This document shows positions 16,529 to 25,571 of a stretch of 64,000 nucleotides of DNA, piece after piece. Positions within the stretch are counted from its first letter, which is position 1, and every line of letters begins with the position of its first letter. The stretch covers positions 1-64,000 of the forward strand of contig VXOR01000074.1 in the NCBI GenBank assembly GCA_009840005.1, read 5' to 3'. The position numbers were made by a program, and so were the translations under genes. Source of the stretch: Gemmatimonadota bacterium. GTDB lineage: Bacteria; Latescibacterota; UBA2968; UBA8231. The notes under the pieces are model-generated. The model saw nothing but the letters and a program-made list of their open reading frames with translations, did not search any database and was not told the origin of the DNA.

Positions 16529-17764
16529 TCACGACCCCAACCGGCGACCGGCGAGAACGCCGCTGGCCCAAGCCCATTGGAAGTTAAATCCCCCCAAGTC
16601 GGCGTGAATGTCCACCATCTCGCCGGCAAAGTACAGGCCGGGCACCAAAAAGGATTCGAGCGTGTCGGGATTGATGTCCTCCGTGCGCACGCCTCCGATC
16701 GTCACTTCTGCGTAGTCAAAGGGCCTTGGCCCGCTGACTGCAATCGGCCAATTCGTCAGGCTTTGGGCAAGCTGCCAGCGTGCGCCCTTGCCGAGCTGAT
16801 CAACCCGCTGCGCCGCATCAAATCCCAAATGATCCAGGAGGGGCCGCACCAATTTGCTGGAAAGCAGGCCGGCGAAACTCAGTTCGAGCGAGCGATGGGG
16901 GTGGTGCTGCCAGCGCTCTTTGAGCAATTGACTGATTGCTTCCGGGCTGCGGCCGGGGAAAAAATTGACTCGGAGTACGGCTTGCTGCGCCCCCAACTCG
17001 GGCACCAAGCGGGCGCTGAGGTTTAATATGGTAAACCCGGAAACCCCGTATTTCGTAAAGAGCAAGTCATCTGTATCAACGGCCTCTCGCCCTCCTTTGA
17101 GTGTGACGCGCACTTCGGCCCGGACCTTAAGCCCTTGCATGCGAGCGAGGTATTTTTCCGGGCTGATCAGCGGCACCAACCCGGGCTTGAGGTCGGTGAG
17201 CCGGTGCCCCATAGCCACAGCCAAATCCAGGCCCGAGCGGTCGGCCCCCAAGCGGGCGAGGCTGACGCCGCCGCTGGCCATTATTACGCGCCCACCGGTA
17301 TAGCGCTGCCCCTCAGCGTCGCGCAGTTCAAAGCGAGCCGAGCCAGAAGCGCGGCCCATGCCCACCACTTTGGCATTGGTTTCGACGCGAACACCGAGAC
17401 AGTGCATCCGGTCCGCGAGCAAATCGATGATCGACTGCGCTTGATCCGACACCGGAAAGAGACGTTGCCGCTTCTCTTCGCGGAACTCGATCCCCAGATC
17501 GGCAAAAAATGCCAAGGTTTCGTCTAGGCGGAATTGGTCTAACGCACTGCGGACAAAACGCGGATGCGTGCCGTGGTAATGCCTGAGATCGTCCGCCGCC
17601 TTATTCGTCAGATTGCAGCGCCCATTGCCCGAAATCAATATTTTTCGCCCCAATTTTCCACTGCCTTCGAGCAGAGTCACCCGCTCGCCCGCCTCGGCGG
17701 CGACAATGGCCGCCAACATCCCGGCGGCCCCACCACCAACTACTATGCAATCCCTTGATTTCAA
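16529..17764 (-). CDS. NAD(P)/FAD-dependent oxidoreductase, HI0933/YhiN family
   Basis: A 411-residue flavoprotein. The FAD Rossmann motif is at the N-terminus (CIVVGGGAAGMLAAIVAAEAG), followed by the family hallmarks GRKILISGNGRCNLTN, FREEKRQRLFPVSDQA and a C-terminal VTIGGVRTEDINPDTLES then GLYFAGEMVDIHADLGGFN. The start is TTG 17764, without a clear Shine-Dalgarno. Members of this family are poorly characterised; some bacterial ones act on nucleosides or tRNA-related substrates, but no reaction can be assigned here. It lies 39 bases upstream of mocA on the same strand. Confidence 0.9.
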   Translation of the reverse strand: MKSRDCIVVGGGAAGMLAAIVAAEAGERVTLLEGSGKLGRKILISGNGRCNLTNKAADDLRHYHGTHPRFVRSALDQFRLDETLAFFADLGIEFREEKRQRLFPVSDQAQSIIDLLADRMHCLGVRVETNAKVVGMGRASGSARFELRDAEGQRYTGGRVIMASGGVSLARLGADRSGLDLAVAMGHRLTDLKPGLVPLISPEKYLARMQGLKVRAEVRVTLKGGREAVDTDDLLFTKYGVSGFTILNLSARLVPELGAQQAVLRVNFFPGRSPEAISQLLKERWQHHPHRSLELSFAGLLSSKLVRPLLDHLGFDAAQRVDQLGKGARWQLAQSLTNWPIAVSGPRPFDYAEVTIGGVRTEDINPDTLESFLVPGLYFAGEMVDIHADLGGFNFQWAWASGVLAGRRLGS

Positions 17765-17847
17765 GCCGGTTTACACACCACTAAAGTTATTATAAAAACA
17801 ATAAGATAGAACGGTTTTATCCCCCGGTCAAACCAAGCGCCTTCACC

Positions 17848-17876
17848 TTGACACGCCTTCGTTTATTCTCTATGTT
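17848..17876 (+). promoter_or_regulatory. Sigma-70-type promoter for the 776-residue protein and hemE
   Basis: A perfect TTGACA at 17848-17853 is followed after 17 bases by TATGTT at 17871-17876. Transcription would start near 17883, 40 bases before the ATG at 17924. Spacing and the minus-35 box are ideal; the minus-10 box matches at four of six. Confidence 0.6.
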
Positions 17877-17923
17877 ATCCTACTTTGGCAATTATGTAAA
17901 AACGAGCTGAGTCAGGACGTTCC

Positions 17924-20254
17924 ATGGCAGACCAAACAGGGGTGGTGATGGCTCCAAGCGAGCAACAGCCCACATCCGCTAGCCAAAGCCAACCCTCGAT
18001 TTTTCCCATGCTCCACGAAGAAGTCGAAACCTCGATTCGCAAAGAGGGTATTTCCTTTGTCTTTGAAAGCCGCTCCGTCTCTGCCGTCGTCCAATTCATC
18101 TACACGCCCATTGATGGAACCTTCGCCGATATCGAGGTCGAAGTCAACAATAGCGACCCAATCACACCAGCCGAAGACGGTGGAATTGCCGTGGAAATGG
18201 GCGGCTCGGTTCGGCCACCTGACAGCGAAGAAGTAGAGCGGCACTTCATCTCCTGCGAGCAAGTCGGCGATTGCGTCGAGGCCCGCTGGCAGTGGAAGCT
18301 AGGAGAGGAACAAGCCAACTTCCTCTATCGGTTCCGCATCAGCGGCAAGTCCCTCGTCGTGGAAATTGAGGGCGGACATGGCAAGGGCACCGGCCTCTCG
18401 CTCGGTCGCGTCACCGGGGCTTTGCACCCACGCCTGATCGCCATTCCCTATTTCAACTTTGGTGATAACTACCCATGCATCCTCTGCACCTCGGGCTACT
18501 TCCTGTCTAGCTTTGTGGATTGGCACTACTCGCGTGCTTCCTCTCTGTACGCCCCGCCCGAAGCAGAATCTCAGCGCTTGGTCCAACTCAACGGTGGCTG
18601 TAGCTACGCCAGCCAAAGCGACGGCAAGCGCAGCGACTTTCAGGAACGCTGGCTCATAACGGTCTCCACCCAATACGAAGAAGTCCTCCCGGCCTTTTCC
18701 ACGGCCGAGGCCGGGCAAAGCGATACGCTAGCCGACTGGGTCTGGTACAACATCCCCTATATCGACGCATCCCAAGAGAGCTATGTCGAGCTATACGAGA
18801 ACATGCTCCAGCTCAAGCTGATGGGTATCGATCACCTGATAATCAACCACCCCAGCGAAACTTGGCATGACGGCGACGGCGATACTGCGCTCGCGGTGGA
18901 AGGTGCTGAGGCCAAAGGCGGCGAAGACGCCCTCAGCGAGTACCTCGAGGCCCTGTCGGACCTAGGATACAAAACCAGCCTCCAGGTCAACTACCGCCAC
19001 ATCGCTACTACCAACTCGAATTGGCAGCCCGAATTGGCGGCTCAGCTCGCCGACAGCAGCCCAACCCCGACCGGCCCTGGGCTCTATTTGCTCAAGCCGT
19101 CGGAAGCACTAGCGCACGCCCCCGAACACGCGCGTACCATCATCGACAAATACCCCTGCGACGCCCTGTACGTAAGCGACCACGCCGAGGTCCCGCCCTG
19201 GGAATTCAATGACTTCAGCGCCGACGCGTCGGCAGCCGACAGCTTAGCGGGCAGCTATTCCCTGCAACAGAGCATCCTCCACTCCCAGGCCCAAGCGGGC
19301 TTAGCCATCGGGAACGGCGGCAATCACTGGTTCTACGCCGGCCTCCTGACCGGTTACCTCGCTCGCATGGTCGGGAACGATCCCAGTCGCATTCCGCCGC
19401 TGGTGGACTTCGACCTGCAAAACCTCCATCCCATTGAAACCGATGCGGGTCTAGGGACCATCGATCAGTACTTTGCCGGACACATCCCCCAAGGCGAAAA
19501 ACACAGTCGCAGCGCCTATCTCGACCGCTATCTCGCCGCTACCGCGGCCTTTGGCCACGCCTGTCTGCTCCCCGACCAGTTGGAATGGGGCATCGCCTCT
19601 GCGGTCAAATCCTATTACATGCTGCGCGAACTGCAAAAGCACTACCTCCGCGTCCCCGTGCACGCCATCGCCTACTGCCACAACGACCAATTTTTGGAGA
19701 CTAACGATGCGCTGCTTTCCGGCGCGTTTGCCCACGGACAGGTGCGAGTGACGTACGACAATGGGCTCGAAATCTATGCCAACCTCGGCTGGGAGCAGTC
19801 TTGGACCGTCCACCGGGACGATGTGGCCTACCACCTTCCCCCAGGCTCGTTTTGCGCCTGGCAGGACTCATCGCTGCTGGTCTATTCGGCCGACGTCGGC
19901 TCGGGGCACATAGACTACGCCTCTTGTGCGGACTATTTGTTTGTCGATACCCGAGGACAACGAGGGCGATTTGGCCCCGTAGAACTCGACGGCGCAGTCG
20001 CCATCAAAGAGCGCAAATGGGAAATTGACGTCGTGCCCTTTGGATGCCAAGCCGATATAGTAATCGACGTGGGCCAGTACTGGCCAGATCGCAAACTGCC
20101 TCCGTTGCGCCTGTTGGCCTTCAAGTCCGATGACGATGATCCCGACGTCTATCGGGCCGATATGGAAGGAGACCGCGTCCGCTTCAAACCGCTGGAGGAC
20201 GTAGTTACCTATCGCATCGTCTTGCCCGAGTGGATGGTCGAACCGGGTCGCTAG
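17924..20254 (+). CDS. Uncharacterised 776-residue protein with glycoside-hydrolase-like architecture
   Basis: I do not recognise a named family. There is no signal peptide, so it looks cytosolic. The N-terminal 260 residues are beta-rich (SFVFESRSVSAVVQFIYTP, ANFLYRFRISGKSLVVEIEG). A middle region reads like a TIM barrel (ENMLQLKLMGIDHLIINHPSETWHDG, GYKTSLQVNYRHIA, YPCDALYVSDHAEVPPWEFND, QAQAGLAIGNGGNHWFYAG). The C-terminal part (VTYDNGLEIYANLGWEQSW onward) looks like the beta-sandwich that closes many carbohydrate-active enzymes. Asp and Glu in the barrel could be catalytic, but that is conjecture. It follows a good promoter and lies 4 bases before hemE. Confidence 0.8.
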   Translation: MADQTGVVMAPSEQQPTSASQSQPSIFPMLHEEVETSIRKEGISFVFESRSVSAVVQFIYTPIDGTFADIEVEVNNSDPITPAEDGGIAVEMGGSVRPPDSEEVERHFISCEQVGDCVEARWQWKLGEEQANFLYRFRISGKSLVVEIEGGHGKGTGLSLGRVTGALHPRLIAIPYFNFGDNYPCILCTSGYFLSSFVDWHYSRASSLYAPPEAESQRLVQLNGGCSYASQSDGKRSDFQERWLITVSTQYEEVLPAFSTAEAGQSDTLADWVWYNIPYIDASQESYVELYENMLQLKLMGIDHLIINHPSETWHDGDGDTALAVEGAEAKGGEDALSEYLEALSDLGYKTSLQVNYRHIATTNSNWQPELAAQLADSSPTPTGPGLYLLKPSEALAHAPEHARTIIDKYPCDALYVSDHAEVPPWEFNDFSADASAADSLAGSYSLQQSILHSQAQAGLAIGNGGNHWFYAGLLTGYLARMVGNDPSRIPPLVDFDLQNLHPIETDAGLGTIDQYFAGHIPQGEKHSRSAYLDRYLAATAAFGHACLLPDQLEWGIASAVKSYYMLRELQKHYLRVPVHAIAYCHNDQFLETNDALLSGAFAHGQVRVTYDNGLEIYANLGWEQSWTVHRDDVAYHLPPGSFCAWQDSSLLVYSADVGSGHIDYASCADYLFVDTRGQRGRFGPVELDGAVAIKERKWEIDVVPFGCQADIVIDVGQYWPDRKLPPLRLLAFKSDDDDPDVYRADMEGDRVRFKPLEDVVTYRIVLPEWMVEPGR

Positions 20255-20258
20255 CACT

Positions 20259-21290
20259 TTGTCCGATTCAGCCGCCCCCTTTCTCCAAGCCTGTTGGGGC
20301 CAAGCGCCGGCAATGCCTCCTATCTGGATCATGCGTCAAGCTGGCCGCATCCTCAAGCCATACCGAGATCTGCGCCAGCGGCACGGTTCCCTGCTCAAGC
20401 TTTTCAAAACCCCCGAACTCGCCGCCGAAATTACCCTCATGCCGGTCGATCTGCTTGGGGTCGATGCGGCTATTCTCTTTACCGACTTAGTGACGCCCTT
20501 AGAGGCGCTCGGCTGTGAGCTGACCTACGCACCCGGCCCTGTTTTCGCCCGCCCAATCCGCTCAGCCGCCGACATCAACGGCCTCCGCAACCCCGTCCCC
20601 GCAGACGACCTCGCCTACGTCTTAGAAGCTGCGCGCCTAGTACGCAACGCTCTGCCTCCCGAGGTTCCGCTCATCGGATATGCCGGCGGGCCTTTCACCT
20701 TGGCCACTTGGCTAGTGGAAGGGAGCCATGCCAAGGACTTTCCTGCCTTTCGCCGCATGATCCACAGCGACCCCGCCCTCGCCCATCGGCTGCTCGACCT
20801 GCTCACCGACCTCGCCAGCCGCTTCTTGCGCGCCCAGATCGAAGCCGGTGCCCAAGCTGTCCAGATTTTCGACACTTCCATCGGTTTGTTATCTCCGGCA
20901 CAGTTCAACGAATTCGCTCTGCCCTATGTGCGGCGAGTTTGCCGCAGCCTCGCCGCGCTGAATGCCCCAATCATTTACTTCCCGCTTGCCGGGGCGCAAA
21001 ATCTGTCTAGCTTTGGCCGCGTCGGTGCCCACGTCCTAAGCCTCGATTGGCGAATTGATCTCGATGCAGCTTACGGATTGTTCGGAAATACCATGCCTTT
21101 GCAGGGCAACCTAGATCCCTGCGCCCTATACGGCTCAGAGGCGAGCATTACCAAGGCCGCTCAGCACATTCTAAAGCAGAGTCGGGATCGCCCCCACATC
21201 TTCAACTTGGGGCACGGCGTCTATCCTGATACGCCCTGTGAAAAGGTCAAATTGCTAGTGGATGTGGTCCACCAGTTCGCGCAAACTTGA
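20259..21290 (+). CDS. hemE: Uroporphyrinogen decarboxylase
   Basis: A 343-residue cytosolic TIM-barrel enzyme that decarboxylates uroporphyrinogen III to coproporphyrinogen III in haem synthesis. Family signatures are PPIWIMRQAGR (the Arg-rich substrate loop), DAAILFTDLVTPLEALG with the catalytic Asp, GYAGGPFTLATWLVEG and FNLGHGVYPDTP near the C-terminus. The start is TTG 20259, 4 bases after the previous stop, so it is translationally linked to the 776-residue gene. No other haem genes are in the window. Specificity for uroporphyrinogen is favoured by the intact RQAGR and HGV motifs, although related corrinoid methyltransferases share the fold. Confidence 0.92.
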   Translation: MSDSAAPFLQACWGQAPAMPPIWIMRQAGRILKPYRDLRQRHGSLLKLFKTPELAAEITLMPVDLLGVDAAILFTDLVTPLEALGCELTYAPGPVFARPIRSAADINGLRNPVPADDLAYVLEAARLVRNALPPEVPLIGYAGGPFTLATWLVEGSHAKDFPAFRRMIHSDPALAHRLLDLLTDLASRFLRAQIEAGAQAVQIFDTSIGLLSPAQFNEFALPYVRRVCRSLAALNAPIIYFPLAGAQNLSSFGRVGAHVLSLDWRIDLDAAYGLFGNTMPLQGNLDPCALYGSEASITKAAQHILKQSRDRPHIFNLGHGVYPDTPCEKVKLLVDVVHQFAQT

Positions 21291-21303
21291 AAGGGTACGG
21301 TGG

Positions 21304-21540
21304 ATGGAACGCATGGAAGAAAAAGAAAAAGGCTCGACGCGCCGACACACTTTTTTTTGTATCAACAAAGAGCGGCACACCGCTTCGTCCAAGGTCATCG
21401 ACGCCCAGCGCAAGGAGATTGATGTTTTCGGTCGGCGGGTGCGCGGCTGGATCGTGACCACCGAAGAGCCGGTCATCGACAAGGATATATCGCTCGACGA
21501 ATCAACGCACGGAGCAATACCCCACCGCGACCCGGAGTAA
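21304..21540 (+). CDS. Small hypothetical protein (78 residues)
   Basis: A short charged reading frame directly after hemE, starting at ATG 21304 with GAAAGGG upstream. It has no TM segment or recognised domain; the middle reads FFCINKERHTASSKVIDAQ and then EIDVFGRRVRGWIV. It has an ordinary composition and ends before the convergent 160-residue gene. It may be a real downstream member of the hemE operon, but there is no family support. Confidence 0.45.
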   Translation: MERMEEKEKGSTRRHTFFCINKERHTASSKVIDAQRKEIDVFGRRVRGWIVTTEEPVIDKDISLDESTHGAIPHRDPE

Positions 21541-21552
21541 AGACACTAGCCC

Positions 21553-22035
21553 TTAGCGCCCCCAGGAGAATTTGTTTTCCAACCAAGTGCCGATTTCTCG
21601 CGGTGGGTCGTTCCACTTCTCTCCTGGACCGAGAAATTGCCCGCGAATATCTTGGCGGGGGTCAAAGCTCGACCACAAGTTCGGGAACTCGTCGCGGATC
21701 AATGTTTCTACTTGGTCGCTTATGCCCTGCGCGTGGTAGGAAATAACCTCGTCGGCTTCGCTCTTGTCCAACTCTTCGGTCAGATGCTCGGCCATCCCAC
21801 TACTGGCGACAAAGGTAAATTCAATCGCCGAGTCTTCGGTCAGTTTTAGGTCGATGCGGTAGGCCGGATAGCTCAGTTTTAACCCCAATACGGACAGTTG
21901 TAACTGCAACCACTCGGCTTCGGTGACGTCGCGCGTGCTGTTCAGGGTGGCCCAGTCCAGTTCAGCCCTAGCCTCTGGAGGACTCAACAGGACCAACGCG
22001 AGGAGCGAACATATCGCCGTGCGGCTCAATGACAT
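21553..22035 (-). CDS. Exported hypothetical protein (160 residues)
   Basis: The ATG at 22035 has AAGGCGG upstream and gives a classical signal peptide: SRT, a hydrophobic AICSLLALVLLS core, and likely cleavage after PEARA (about residue 24). A longer frame to 22182 would bury this signal, so I reject it. The mature protein is about 136 residues, acidic, with mixed alpha/beta character, including LKLSYPAYRIDLKLTEDSAIEFTFVAS. No family is recognised; a periplasmic location is likely. It is the last gene of the KorAB-CBS strand run, 49 bases after the Zn-ribbon/CBS gene. Confidence 0.75.
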   Translation of the reverse strand: MSLSRTAICSLLALVLLSPPEARAELDWATLNSTRDVTEAEWLQLQLSVLGLKLSYPAYRIDLKLTEDSAIEFTFVASSGMAEHLTEELDKSEADEVISYHAQGISDQVETLIRDEFPNLWSSFDPRQDIRGQFLGPGEKWNDPPREIGTWLENKFSWGR

Positions 22036-22084
22036 AGCACAACCGCCTTTCAAAAAACTGGAGCTAACCCGACGGCCAACTCCC

Positions 22085-22630
22085 TCAAGCTGCGGAGGAA
22101 AAATTCTCTTCGATAAAACGGACGATGTACCTAAACGAGACCAAGCCAACCGGGCGGTCGTCATCGTCCAATAGCGGCACATGACGAAAGCCGTGGATAC
22201 TCATCAAATGTAGGGCGTGCTGCACGGCCGCATCGGCTTTGAGCGCGGTGGGTCGCGGCGTCATTAGGCTCTCGACCGCGATCTTTTCCAAATCGCCGAT
22301 CAAGCCAGCCACCCGGTAGAGGATGTCGCGCTCGGTAAATATGCCGATTAACTGCCCGCGCTCGCTGGTTATTAACACGCAACCGACGTGCCGCTCCTTG
22401 AGCAATGAGATGACCTTGGCCAACGAAGTAGTCGGCGACACGCAGACCATCTCCTGCGGATTGAGCGCGGAAAGCGGCTCAGTGAAAATTTCTTTGTACT
22501 CCCTGCTTCCCCAATCTTGGTACGCTTCGCTCAGGCTCTGGCCGCACTCTTCGCAGAGGTCAACTCCAGAGATATTGTCGTGCGAGCACAAAGGGCAAAT
22601 CAATGGCTCTTCTCCTATTCGACGACCCAA
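22085..22630 (-). CDS. Zinc-ribbon plus tandem CBS-domain protein
   Basis: A 181-residue protein. The N-terminus has a zinc ribbon, CPLCSHDNISGVDLCEECG (residues 12-30, two CxxC knuckles). Two CBS domains follow, the first about residues 57-115 (LLKERHVGCVLITSERGQLIGIFTERDIL) and the second about 122-178 (HGFRHVPLLDDDDRPVGLVSFRYIV). CBS pairs bind adenine nucleotides and regulate partner enzymes. Its start overlaps the end of korB by 16 bases, suggesting that it senses energy charge or redox state for the KorAB enzyme. That role is inferred from context. Confidence 0.88.
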   Translation of the reverse strand: MGRRIGEEPLICPLCSHDNISGVDLCEECGQSLSEAYQDWGSREYKEIFTEPLSALNPQEMVCVSPTTSLAKVISLLKERHVGCVLITSERGQLIGIFTERDILYRVAGLIGDLEKIAVESLMTPRPTALKADAAVQHALHLMSIHGFRHVPLLDDDDRPVGLVSFRYIVRFIEENFSSAA

Positions 22631-23634
22631 GTGTCGCCCGCGCTAAACAGCGCCGCGAGGTCGCCGGTGCCCCGTTGTTGGGTCGTCGCGTCGATTTGGT
22701 CGAACAGCAACTCAGTGTAGGTCGGCCGGTCGAGAGCGCGCAACACGCCAAAGGGCAACGGCATTGACGGGTATTCCATCCGGCTGAGCATATAGGCGTA
22801 GCTGGCGTTCTCGCGCCCTTCGCGATGCACGACCAACTCGTCTGGGGCCACGTCGCTGAGCGCAACGACCTCAGGCTCGGTGCCGTTCATGCGGATGCCT
22901 CGGTCCCGATCCTTCCCAAAGAGGAGAGGCTGCCCCTCCTCTAAAAACACGATGTTGTCGTCGCGCACGGCCGAATCCGTGGTGTGCTCCCAAGCCGTGG
23001 GGTTGAGCACGACGCAATTTTGATATATCTCGACAAAAGCGGCCCCCTTGTGTTCGGCCGCTCGCTTGAGCACGTAGCTCAAGTGCTTGGTATTGGTATC
23101 CTGCGAGCGGGCGACGAAGGTCGCCTCGGCACTCAGCGCCACAGATATGGGGTTGAGCGGATAGTCGATTGACCCCATGGGAGTGGACGTGGTGCGGTGT
23201 CCTATTAGTGAGGTCGGCGAGTACTGGCCCTTGGTAAGCCCATAGATGCGGTTGTTGAACAGAAGAATTTTCAGATCAACATTGCGCCGGAGGCTGTGCA
23301 GGAGGTGGTTGCCGCCGATCGAGAGTCCGTCGCCATCGCCGGTGATGACCCAGACGCTCAAATCCGGGTTGGCCGTCTTGATTCCCGTGGCGATCGTGGG
23401 CGCGCGCCCGTGGATCGAGTGAATGCCGTACGTATTCATGTAGTAGGGAAAGCGGCTAGAGCAACCGATCCCAGAGACGAATACGAGGTTTTCCCGCGGA
23501 ATCCCCACTTCGGGTAGCATCTTTTGCATTTGGGCCAAAATCGCGTAATCGCCGCATCCGGGGCACCAGCGGACCTCTTGATCGGAAACGAAATCCTTGC
23601 GGGTCAGCCCAGTTTCTACAACTGCTTCGGCCAT
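22615..23634 (-). CDS. korB: 2-oxoacid:ferredoxin oxidoreductase, beta subunit
   Basis: A 339-residue thiamine-diphosphate subunit that, with the alpha subunit, oxidatively decarboxylates a 2-oxoacid (2-oxoglutarate or pyruvate) to the acyl-CoA and reduces ferredoxin. RWCPGCGDYAIL at the N-terminus supplies Cys ligands of the beta-subunit cluster. GIGCSSRFPYYM and VITGDGDGLSIGGNHLLH form the ThDP/Mg site, and LLFNNRIYGLTKGQYSPTS is a strongly conserved loop. It starts 14 bases after korA ends. No delta (polyferredoxin) subunit is nearby, consistent with the two-subunit type. Confidence 0.93.
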   Translation of the reverse strand: MAEAVVETGLTRKDFVSDQEVRWCPGCGDYAILAQMQKMLPEVGIPRENLVFVSGIGCSSRFPYYMNTYGIHSIHGRAPTIATGIKTANPDLSVWVITGDGDGLSIGGNHLLHSLRRNVDLKILLFNNRIYGLTKGQYSPTSLIGHRTTSTPMGSIDYPLNPISVALSAEATFVARSQDTNTKHLSYVLKRAAEHKGAAFVEIYQNCVVLNPTAWEHTTDSAVRDDNIVFLEEGQPLLFGKDRDRGIRMNGTEPEVVALSDVAPDELVVHREGRENASYAYMLSRMEYPSMPLPFGVLRALDRPTYTELLFDQIDATTQQRGTGDLAALFSAGDTWVVE

Positions 23635-23648
23635 CTCGATCTCCCTGC

Positions 23649-25523
23649 TTAGCTTAACACTTGGCGAATTTTGTCGGCCACTTCCCGAATTTGGAAGGGG
23701 GCCCCTTGGACCTTGTTCAGCTTGATGACGCGCACGGGGAAATGCGCTTGGACCAATAGGGCCAATTGGCCGAGATTTAGCTCGGGTACCAACACTTGCT
23801 TGTAACGGCCAAGCACGTTGCCGAGGTTGCGGGGAAATGGGTTCAAGTAACGCAAGTGCGCGTAGGCCACATCGAGGCCCTCGTCCCGCACTTGCTCAAC
23901 GGCTGCGCGAATGGCACCGTACGTTCCCCCCCAGCCCAAGACCAGCAGGTCTCCTTGGTCGGGGCCGGTCACTTCCAACTCGGGAATGAAATCGGCAATG
24001 CCGCGGATTTTGTCGGCCCGGACGCGGACGATGCGCTCGTGATCTTCGGGCGCATAGGAGACATTGCCCGTCACATCCTGCTTGCCCAAGCCGCCGATCC
24101 GGTGCTCCAGCCCCGGCGTCCCCGGCACGACCCAAGGCCTAGCCAAAGTCTGCGGGTCGCGCATGTAGGGTTGGTAGTCGTCGGGGTCGGTGTACGGCTC
24201 GGCATCAATGGCCGCGATTAAATCCGGGTCGGGTATTTTCCACGGCTCGGAGTTGTTGGCCACGTACCCGTCGGATAGGACAAAAACCGGCGTCATGTAG
24301 CGAACGGCAATGCGAAAGGCCTCGATGACCATGTCGAAACATTCGCTTGGGGTCGCCGGCGCAATGACCGAGATCGGGCTTTCGCCGTTGCGTCCGTAGA
24401 GCACCTCCAGCAAATCGGCCTGCTCGGTCTTGGTCGGCAAGCCCGTGCTGGGGCCGCCGCGCTGGACGTCAATGACCACCAGCGGCAGTTCCATAACTAC
24501 GGCTAGGTTGATCGCCTCGCTCTTGAGCGCAATCCCCGGGCCGCTGCTGGCAGTGGCTGCAAGGCTACCGGCAAAGGACGCACCAATCACCGATCCCATG
24601 GCCGCGATTTCGTCCTCGGCCTGGAACGTCCGCACGTCGAAGTTCTTCAGCGCGGCCAAGCCCTCTAGGATGGTGCTGGCCGGCGTGATGGGATACGAGC
24701 CGTAAAAGAGCGGTTTGCCCGCCTTTTGCGCGGCCGTGACCAGCCCCAAGACAAGCGCCTCATTGCCGGTGATCCGCTTGTACACCCCCGGTTCGACAAT
24801 CTCTCGCTTCGGCACCGAGATCTGCGTCTGAAAAGTTTCAGCCGTTTCGCCGTAGTAGTAGCCCGCTTTCAAGGCCCTCGTATTGGCCTCAACTACCTCG
24901 GGCCGACCGGCGAACTTGGTCTGGTAGAACTTGAGCGTGTAGTCGAGCGGACGGTCGAACATCCAGAACACTAAGCCCAAGACAAAGGCATTCTTGCACA
25001 TGTCCTTCGCTTGGTTGCTCATGCCTTCGATGTCGGCGAGGGCATTGCGGGTCAGGGTGGTCAAGGGGACCGGATGCACGTCGTAGCCGCTGAGACTGCC
25101 GTCTTCGAGTGGGTTTTTATCGTACCCGGCCTTGCGCAGTCCATTGCGGTTGAACGGATCGGTATTGACGATGATGGTCCCGCCCGGCTCGAGATCGGGC
25201 AAATTGGCCTTGAGCGCGGCCGGATTCATCGCCACCAGTACCTGGGGCGAATCGCCCGCGGTGTAGAGATCGCTGGCGGCAAAATTGACCTGATAGCCGC
25301 TCAGCCCGGGGATGGTCCCGGCCGGGGCGCGAATTTCAGCGGGAATGTCGGGAAAGGTACTGACGTCGTTGCCCATCACAGCCGAAGTATTAGTAAACTG
25401 ACCGCCGGTTAGCTGCATCCCATCGCCCGAATCGCCGGAAAATGCGATGACTACAGATTGGCGCTCTTCTTGCGAGTATTCTCGCTTACTCCTAGGTGCC
25501 GATGGGGCCACGATTTCGGCCAT
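23649..25523 (-). CDS. korA: 2-oxoacid:acceptor oxidoreductase, fused gamma-alpha subunit
   Basis: A 624-residue fused gamma-alpha subunit of the KorAB class. The N-terminal gamma domain (about residues 20-215) begins VVIAFSGDSGDGMQLTGGQFTN. The pyrimidine-binding alpha domain contains GNEALVLGLVTAAQKAGKPLFYGSYPITPAS, GSVIGASFAGSLAATASSGPG and RGGPSTGLPTKTEQADL. The C-terminal domain has LLVLGWGGTYGAIR and HLRYLNPFP. The ATG at 25523 is 8 bases after AAGGAGG and is preferred to a GTG two codons upstream. CBS proteins lie on both sides of the korAB pair, an uncommon arrangement. Confidence 0.93.
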   Translation of the reverse strand: MAEIVAPSAPRSKREYSQEERQSVVIAFSGDSGDGMQLTGGQFTNTSAVMGNDVSTFPDIPAEIRAPAGTIPGLSGYQVNFAASDLYTAGDSPQVLVAMNPAALKANLPDLEPGGTIIVNTDPFNRNGLRKAGYDKNPLEDGSLSGYDVHPVPLTTLTRNALADIEGMSNQAKDMCKNAFVLGLVFWMFDRPLDYTLKFYQTKFAGRPEVVEANTRALKAGYYYGETAETFQTQISVPKREIVEPGVYKRITGNEALVLGLVTAAQKAGKPLFYGSYPITPASTILEGLAALKNFDVRTFQAEDEIAAMGSVIGASFAGSLAATASSGPGIALKSEAINLAVVMELPLVVIDVQRGGPSTGLPTKTEQADLLEVLYGRNGESPISVIAPATPSECFDMVIEAFRIAVRYMTPVFVLSDGYVANNSEPWKIPDPDLIAAIDAEPYTDPDDYQPYMRDPQTLARPWVVPGTPGLEHRIGGLGKQDVTGNVSYAPEDHERIVRVRADKIRGIADFIPELEVTGPDQGDLLVLGWGGTYGAIRAAVEQVRDEGLDVAYAHLRYLNPFPRNLGNVLGRYKQVLVPELNLGQLALLVQAHFPVRVIKLNKVQGAPFQIREVADKIRQVLS

Positions 25524-25571
25524 GCACACGACCTCCTTAAAAAGAAAAAAATCTCAATCTATAACGCATGC

